Shown here piece after piece: positions 58,653 through 64,000 of a stretch of 64,000 nucleotides of DNA. This stretch comes from Gossypium raimondii (taxonomy: Eukaryota > Streptophyta > Magnoliopsida > Malvales > Malvaceae), in assembly GCF_025698545.1 (NCBI RefSeq), contig NC_068570.1, forward strand, positions 59,477,924 to 59,541,923, written 5' to 3'. The translations under genes were made by a program, and so were the position numbers. The notes beneath the pieces were generated by a model, which saw only the letters and a program-made list of their open reading frames with translations, searched no databases and was not told where the DNA came from. The number at the start of each line of letters is the position of its first letter. The stretch's first letter is position 1.

Positions 58653-58891
58653 TTTTTTTTAACATTAATTTTATTATATGTTCTTATCATATCTGTTCTT
58701 TATGATACAAAGCTCAGAACTATCTATAGCCCCTCTCCAACCCTTAAATAGAAGGATAATGCGCTTTAGCCCACTCGAAGCCCCTCTCCAACCCTTAAAT
58801 AGAAGGATAATGCGTTTTAGCCCACTCGAACCAGCGTCCTTCTGCATGTACTGACAACAATGTCGATACCAATCAAGCCAAAACTCAACTA
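58653..58891 (-). mobile_element. tRNA-derived SINE copy 7, with 16-bp duplication and internal repeat
   Basis: On the minus strand it has a tRNA-like head with box A TGGCTTGATTGG (58880-58869) and box B GGTTCGAGTGG (58832-58822), a body ending in ATGATAAGAACATATAATAAAATTAATG, and a terminal A8 (T run at 58653-58660). It is flanked by perfect 16-bp repeats GCAACATCAAAACATG at 58637-58652 and 58892-58907, as expected for LINE-driven SINE insertion. The body carries a 51-bp direct tandem duplication (58729-58779, 58780-58830). Confidence 0.85.
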
Positions 58892-59130
58892 GCAACATCA
58901 AAACATGTATCACGTAAAATTATTTGACATAATTAACAAATAAAAGTTGAGATTGAAATTAAGTATACACATTTCAAAAAATAGCAAAATAAATATGCCT
59001 AGTTATATAGTAAATGGATTAAATGTTTAGAATTTCATTAAAAGGAAAAAAAAAAAACTTCTTAGACTAAAAACTCTACGTAAAAAAGATAAAATTTCTC
59101 CATAAACTTATATATATTTTTATTTATTTC

Positions 59131-59312
59131 GTTTTATATAACTGTAGCATTACGATTTTTAGTTTTTGTTTTTTGATACAATACCTAAAACTACTCATAG
59201 CTCCTCATCAACCCTTAAATAAGAAGTTAATGTGCTTCAGCACACTTAAATCAATGTCCGATCTTATACTAGCAATAATACCGATGTCAATTGAGCTAAA
59301 ACTCAATCAACA
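59131..59312 (-). mobile_element. tRNA-derived SINE copy 8
   Basis: Minus-strand head GTTGATTGAGTTTTAGCTCAATTGA, box B-like GACATTGATTTAAGTG (drifted), body ATGAGTAGTTTTAGGTATTGTATC. A short AACTTATA occurs on both sides, a possible remnant of the duplication. Confidence 0.65.
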
Positions 59313-59689
59313 ACTTATAGTTTAATTAAGTGAAAAGTAAATCTTCAAAATGAGAAAAACAACAAAGTCAACTTGAGGGGGACAATGCAACTAGAATTAC
59401 ATATTTATACATGCATACATATAAATGGGTATATAATTGAAATATTCTCTGTCCGTTTGACCGTCCATAGAGACTAATTTTTTGGGGTCCGAGGTTGGAC
59501 AATAATGTTGTCCCTAAAGTGAGGTTGGACAATAATATTGTCCCTAAAGTTTGAACTTAAGTTCTCTTATTAAGAATATAATGTACATTACCACTACACT
59601 CAATATTTATTCGATTATATATATTTTTGTTGCATGTGCATCCATGTATAAAACTTTCAAACTTCAAAAAGCAATTTTGTGGCTAAAAA
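59313..59689 (-). other. Intergenic and 3' UTR of the CIPK gene
   Basis: 59480-59550 contains a 32-bp direct tandem repeat (GAGGTTGGACAATAATRTTGTCCCTAAAGT at about 59489 and 59521). About 59560-59689 is likely 3' UTR of the minus-strand CIPK gene. Confidence 0.45.
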
Positions 59690-61090
59690 CTATTGCTGGC
59701 TTTGTTGATGATTCCCTTGCCAAGTCCAAACTATATCTTTCAATGACGGTTTCAATTCTTGGTCACAAAATTCCTTGTACTCCAAGGTATCTCCGGCTGT
59801 TTTGTTCAGCTCCACCACATGAAACGATGGTGTAATCTCGAAGATCTCGGCATCGATCCCAAGTTGTCCCTTTCGTCCTTCTTTTATCCCTTGTAGTCGT
59901 ACCTTTCCGTCCCCATTTTGGATGTTGAAACTCTCACTCCGGGCTATTTGTTTGAACTTCGAGACAATGTCGTTAGCAGGTTTTCGGGTTGTGAACCGAG
60001 AAGGGTTCCGTTGGTTAGGGTCTTGTTCAAAGAGAGCGGACAGGTCAAAACCCTGGGAGAGGGATATGATATCGAACGCATTGAAAACGCTCGGCCTGAT
60101 AGGACTCATCGGATTTGGCGTCACCGTTGTTGATTCATCCTCAGAACTGGTCTCCCAGCCCGAGAACGAAGACACCGATGACGACGAGTCGAATGCTGCC
60201 TGGACGTCACTGATTACTAAATCGAACTTTTTAGGGTTTGGCGATAGTGGCGGCGTGTCAATCTTTTTAAACCCCTTCTTAAACCAAACGTTATCCATCA
60301 GCTTCTCCACCGTGATTCGTTGGTTCGGGTTCGGATCAAGGATCCGAGAAAGAAGCTTTCGAACCTCTGGTGGTAACCATTGTGGACACTTAAAGTCTCC
60401 TCTACAAATCTTCTTATACATTTCCATCAAATTCTGATCATGAAAAGGTAGAAACCCCGCCATAAGAACATAAAGAATAACCCCACAAGACCAAATATCC
60501 GCCTTAGCACCATCATACCCTTTCTTATTTATAACCTCCGGTGCCACATACGCCGGAGTCCCACAAGTCGTATGTAAAAGCCCATCTTGCCAACAAGATT
60601 CCGTCAATGCACTCAACCCAAAATCCGAAACTTTCAAATTCTCATTCTCATCCAACAAAAGATTCTCCGGTTTCAAATCACGGTGATAGACGCCACGACT
60701 ATGACAAAAATCCACCGCCGCCACCAATTGTTGAAAATAATGGCGAGCCACATTTTCTTTAAGTTTCCCTTTAGCCACTTTATTGAAAAGCTCGCCGCCT
60801 CGGACGTATTCCATAACGAAATAAATCTTCGATTTACTCGCCATTACCTCGTACAATTGAACAACATTTGGATGTTTAATGATTCTCATGACGGCGATTT
60901 CACGTTTCGTTTGATCGATTAAACCACCTTTCATTATCTTCTCTTTGTCAATGATTTTAATGGCGCAGCTTTGTCCGTTCGTCAAATTCCTCGCGTAATA
61001 AACCTTAGCGAACGTCCCTTGGCCGAGTAATCTCCCGAGTTCGAATCTTTGCATTAAAACAGTCCCTTTCTTCTCCATAATTTCAAACAA
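59690..61090 (-). CDS. CIPK: CBL-interacting protein kinase (CIPK/SnRK3)
   Basis: An intronless minus-strand gene of 466 residues, or 462 if started at the second Met (61078, [15 protein letters not shown]), which matches relatives better. The kinase domain spans about 16-275: P-loop [10 protein letters not shown], Lys45, [16 protein letters not shown] and the APE segment [11 protein letters not shown] junction follows, then the NAF/FISL motif [16 protein letters not shown] near 335-355, which binds CBL calcium sensors and inhibits the kinase, and a PPI-type C-terminal domain ([30 protein letters not shown]). CIPKs are recruited by CBLs to plasma membrane or tonoplast and phosphorylate ion transporters. 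Lack of introns places it in the intron-poor CIPK clade; it reads closest to the CIPK2/10/20 type from memory. The exact number is not assigned. Confidence 0.96.
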   Translation of the reverse strand: MFEIMEKKGTVLMQRFELGRLLGQGTFAKVYYARNLTNGQSCAIKIIDKEKIMKGGLIDQTKREIAVMRIIKHPNVVQLYEVMASKSKIYFVMEYVRGGELFNKVAKGKLKENVARHYFQQLVAAVDFCHSRGVYHRDLKPENLLLDENENLKVSDFGLSALTESCWQDGLLHTTCGTPAYVAPEVINKKGYDGAKADIWSCGVILYVLMAGFLPFHDQNLMEMYKKICRGDFKCPQWLPPEVRKLLSRILDPNPNQRITVEKLMDNVWFKKGFKKIDTPPLSPNPKKFDLVISDVQAAFDSSSSVSSFSGWETSSEDESTTVTPNPMSPIRPSVFNAFDIISLSQGFDLSALFEQDPNQRNPSRFTTRKPANDIVSKFKQIARSESFNIQNGDGKVRLQGIKEGRKGQLGIDAEIFEITPSFHVVELNKTAGDTLEYKEFCDQELKPSLKDIVWTWQGNHQQSQQ

Positions 61091-61477
61091 AACTCTATAT
61101 TAACTAAAAAAAACAATGAATAATTAACAAACAAGTAGAATCCTTTTTTTTTTTAAAAACATAGAAAAGAGGTGATGAGAGAAAGGGGCTGATTCAATAC
61201 TTTTTTTTTCTTTGTTGAAAATATTCCCACCTTGAAAAATGGTCGAGAAAATTTGGGTTATTCTATGTAAGAAATTTTCCGGGGAAAAAAATGGCATTCA
61301 CCGTTGAAACCAGTTTACGAAAAATAGTAAATATTTGGTTGGAACGTCTATATATAGTTAAAAGAGAAGCTGATAATTTGGATCGAAGATCCAACGGTTG
61401 GGATATTTTTGGTTTTTTATTTTTATTTTCATGAAGGATTATATATATGGGAAATGCTAACAATATGCTTAAAAAAA
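61091..61477 (-). promoter_or_regulatory. Leader and promoter of the CIPK gene
   Basis: Minus strand reads ...AACTATATATAGACG: the plus-strand CTATATATAGTT at about 61349-61360 is a strong TATA box, about 270 bp upstream of the start codon. Next to it CTTTTTTTTTTAA and T-rich leader sequence run towards 61091. Confidence 0.5.
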
Positions 61478-62662
61478 GAGGTAAATTACACTTGAGATCA
61501 CTAAATATCAGTAAATTTATATTTTAGTCATTAAATTTTAAAAAGTTACAAAGTGGTCATTAAATTATTTAAATTCTTTTAGTTAAGTCACTTATCTATT
61601 TAAAAGTAATAAAATAACAAAACCTAACCTTTATCTAAATAAACATTTTTATTAAAAAACCTAACATTTGTCTAAATAAACAATTTTTTAAAATATAATC
61701 AAAGATTAATTATAATTATTACATACATTCATAAAAACTTAGAATTATTATATTTTTGGGTTTCGAGTTTAAAGTTTATTGTTTAAGATTTAGAGTTTAA
61801 GTTTAGGGTTTATGGTTATATCGAGCTCGTGTTTTGAATTTTGTATTTATGTTTAAATAAAGTTATCGGTGTTTATCTATAAGTCATCCATAATTTTTTT
61901 ATTTCATCAGGTTTTGAAAATATTTTTCAAAAAATACACATCAAAGTTATTGAATACTTTTTATTTACTTGAAAAATTATTTTTTAAATATTTATAAAAA
62001 TACTTTAAAATTTTATCAAATAATATTCAAAATCCATAAAACAAAGTTCATTTTGTCAAAATAAATAAATAAAAATTAAAAACAAAAGTCAATATGAAAA
62101 ATAAAACCCGAACCAAATTATGATGTACAGTTCAAAAATCCAAAAACTTGATTTAACTAAACGATATTACCCTTCATTGACGATATATAGGACTTTTACA
62201 TTGACGGTGCATCAAATATTCACTATTTATTTATTTTTAATCAATATTATTAAAATTGAGGTCATTTGTGGAGAATATTAATTTATTTATTTTTAATAAA
62301 GACCATTATAATTAAATATTATTATCTTAATATATTTTTGTATATCATATTATATATTTATATAAATTTTAATATTTATTTGTTTTATTATTTAAGAGTT
62401 TGATCGAGTTAGTGTTACTCATAAACCGCAACTCAACTCATTTGTGAAATAATAAAATAAAAATTATTATTTTACAAATCAACCAAAAATATTTTAAAAG
62501 TATTTTTAACTTTTTCTCTTACAAGTATAATTTAGTTTTTTAATCAAAATTCTTTTATCTTAATATATTTTTGTGTATCATATTAATATATTTATATAAA
62601 TTTTAATATTTATACTATTATTTAAAAGTTCGATTGAGTTACTATCATCCATCAATTAGGTC
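61478..62662. other. Intergenic, repeat fragments, no gene
   Basis: 61478-61600 is a family D fragment (AAATTACACTTGAGATCACTAAATATCAG...AGTTAAGTCACTTATC). 62200-62480 and 62520-62660 contain near-duplicated TATTATTATCTTAATATATTTTTGTGTATCATATTA segments, also seen at 63430-63560, an irregular direct repeat of about 0.25 to 1 kb spacing. Otherwise AT-rich. Confidence 0.4.
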
Positions 62663-63321
62663 TAGAGTTGTCCATGGACTAGGACAGGCCCTAACAAATT
62701 TTTAGGCCCGATTGATTGGTTTGGGCCCAAAAAATAGGCCTAAATTTTTGCCCAAACTTGGCTCGGATAAAAAAGCTAAAACTCGAGCCCGACCCGGCCT
62801 GGCCGTATTAATTTTTTAATTTTTATTTTTTGTATAAAAAATTAAAAAATATAAAATACACCAAATATACTAAAAAAAGATTAAAATAAATGTTTCCCAA
62901 CAAATTGAAAATAGATTAAAAAAATAATCTTTATACTTAAATAACACTAAGATAAATAACAACTTAACAAGCAAACACCTCTAAAATGATAGCAAAATTA
63001 ACAATAAAATAAGTGTTATACAATATCCAAACGTTAACAATAAAATAGTAGTAACATAATAGTGAAATGGTAGCAAAACAACGGTAAAAAGTGGGAAAAC
63101 AACAACAAACCATGGGAAAATAGCAACAAAACAACAAGGTTATTATTATTATTATTATTACAAATTTGGGTTGGGCCCGAGTTAAGAAAACCTTACCTAA
63201 AGCCCGACCCATTTTTTAAACGAGTCTTATTTTTTGCCCAAGCCCATTTTCTGGGCCTATGTTTTTGCCCAAACCCTCTCATTTTTCAGGCGAGCCTTGG
63301 CCCGACTCATGGACAACTCTA
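62663..63321. mobile_element. GGCCC-type hAT foldback element (family F), larger form
   Basis: Inverted ends TAGAGTTGTCCATGGAC ... TCATGGACAACTCTA are flanked by ATTAGGTC (62655-62662) and ACTAGGTC (63322-63329), seven of eight alike. The arms hold GGCCCGATTGATTGGTTTGGGCCC and GCCCAAGCCCATTTTCTGGGCC; between them lies about 0.35 kb with AACAACAAAAC and a TTATTATTATT run. The minus-strand frame at 62964-63212 is low complexity. Confidence 0.7.
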
Positions 63322-63888
63322 ACTAGGTCCCAACTCAACTGTGAAATTATCCAAACCCGACTATTTTTACAAAACAATAAATATTATTTCGAGAACATTT
63401 TTATCTTTCTCATACATGTATACTTTAATTTTTTTTAATCAAGATTATTATAATTAAAAAAATTATATTAATGTATTTTATGTATCATATATATATTGAT
63501 ATAACTTTTTATATCTACACTATTATTTAAGAGTTTGATTGAGTTAGTATCACTCATCAACTGGGTCCTAACTCGATTATGAAATTAAGAAACTCATTAT
63601 TTGTATAAAACAACATATATTATTTTGAAGACATTTTGTCTTTTCTTATATAAAATCTAGAAAAATGAATACATATGATAGGATTTAAACCCGAGCATTA
63701 TGATATTCACTCTTAACTTTATTATTTCAACCAACGTCACATTTAATTTTATATTACTTTTTGATAATTTAATACACGAGTTTTTCACCTATATCATTAA
63801 TGTCCCATAATCTATTCCAGATAATTCACAATATATATATATTCATGTTTTATATTGCAGTTTTGTTTCACACTTAAAATATATTTTT
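63322..63888. other. Intergenic, AT-rich, direct-repeat fragments
   Basis: TTAAGAGTTTGATTGAGTTAGTATCACTCATCAACTGGGTCC at about 63528 repeats sequence near 62393 and 62626, so the region is a worn segmental repeat into which the hAT foldback inserted. No gene. Confidence 0.4.
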
Positions 63889-64000
63889 TTGTCGATTAAG
63901 TCTTAACTCGATTGAAATGGACATTGTTGCCAATTTAGGAGGACATGGGTTTGAGTGTACTGAAGCGCATTATTCTCCTATTTATAGGTTGGGGAGGAAA
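63889..64000 (+). mobile_element. tRNA-derived SINE copy 9, cut by the window edge
   Basis: Head TGTCGATTAAGTCTTAACTCGATTG, box B GGGTTTGAGTG and body GAAGCGCATTATTCTCCTATTTATAGG; continues beyond the window. Confidence 0.7.

Noticed and set aside
58674-58913. 79-codon frame with a repeated 17-residue block
   Set aside because: It is the translation of the 51-bp duplication in a SINE.
59918-60437. Plus-strand frames of 71 and 171 codons opposite the CIPK gene
   Set aside because: They are antisense shadows of an intact kinase frame.

Overview
The window is nuclear DNA of a flowering plant. It is AT-rich and holds eight protein genes with short GT-AG introns, two nuclear-type tRNA genes, and intergenic space packed with small non-autonomous transposons. 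The proteins (SEC61 alpha, a class II trehalose-phosphate synthase, a RAB-A1 GTPase, RPL11, a BIN2-type GSK3, a CIPK, a DUF641/GIL1-like protein and a RING-CH protein) are all of dicot type. The style of the dispersed repeats recalls cotton and other Malvaceae; that placement is an inference from memory.

Layout: 1-8.8 kb is repeat-rich (hAT and Mutator-like MITEs, a SINE, a captured or decayed coding fragment, and a 787-bp near-complete palindrome with a 9-bp target-site duplication). SEC61 alpha follows (+, 9.0-12.5 kb). From 12.5 to 27.6 kb there is no gene: old foldback elements, a 2.7-kb solo LTR with TG/CA ends and a 5-bp duplication, more hAT MITEs and SINEs. The DUF641 gene (+, 28.0-29.4 kb), TPS7-like gene (-, 31.2-34.2 kb) and RABA1 gene (+, 36.9-39.2 kb) come next, then tRNA-Glu(TTC), RPL11 (-, 41.5-43.4 kb) and a RING-CH gene (-, 45.0-46.8 kb). 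After 5 kb of repeats come the BIN2-like kinase (-, 53.0-55.9 kb), tRNA-Leu(AAG), the CIPK gene (-, 59.7-61.1 kb) and a final repeat-rich stretch.

The genes are unrelated housekeeping and signalling genes, each with its own promoter; I see no operon-like or biosynthetic cluster. Several connect loosely through signalling: BIN2 (brassinosteroid), CIPK (calcium/CBL), TPS7 (sugar signalling), RABA1 (trans-Golgi/endosome trafficking) and SEC61 (ER import).

The most notable non-gene signals are: (1) a tRNA-derived SINE family with at least nine copies here, one with a 16-bp target-site duplication and an internal 51-bp tandem duplication; (2) the long palindrome lying just upstream of SEC61 alpha, one arm of which carries a CCACGTCA motif; (3) a Mutator-like MITE family with 9-10 bp duplications, copies of which lie in introns of RPL11 and the RING-CH gene; (4) two splice-bounded, coding-like segments downstream of the BIN2 gene that I could not identify. 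I did not find evidence of a wholly new biological system.
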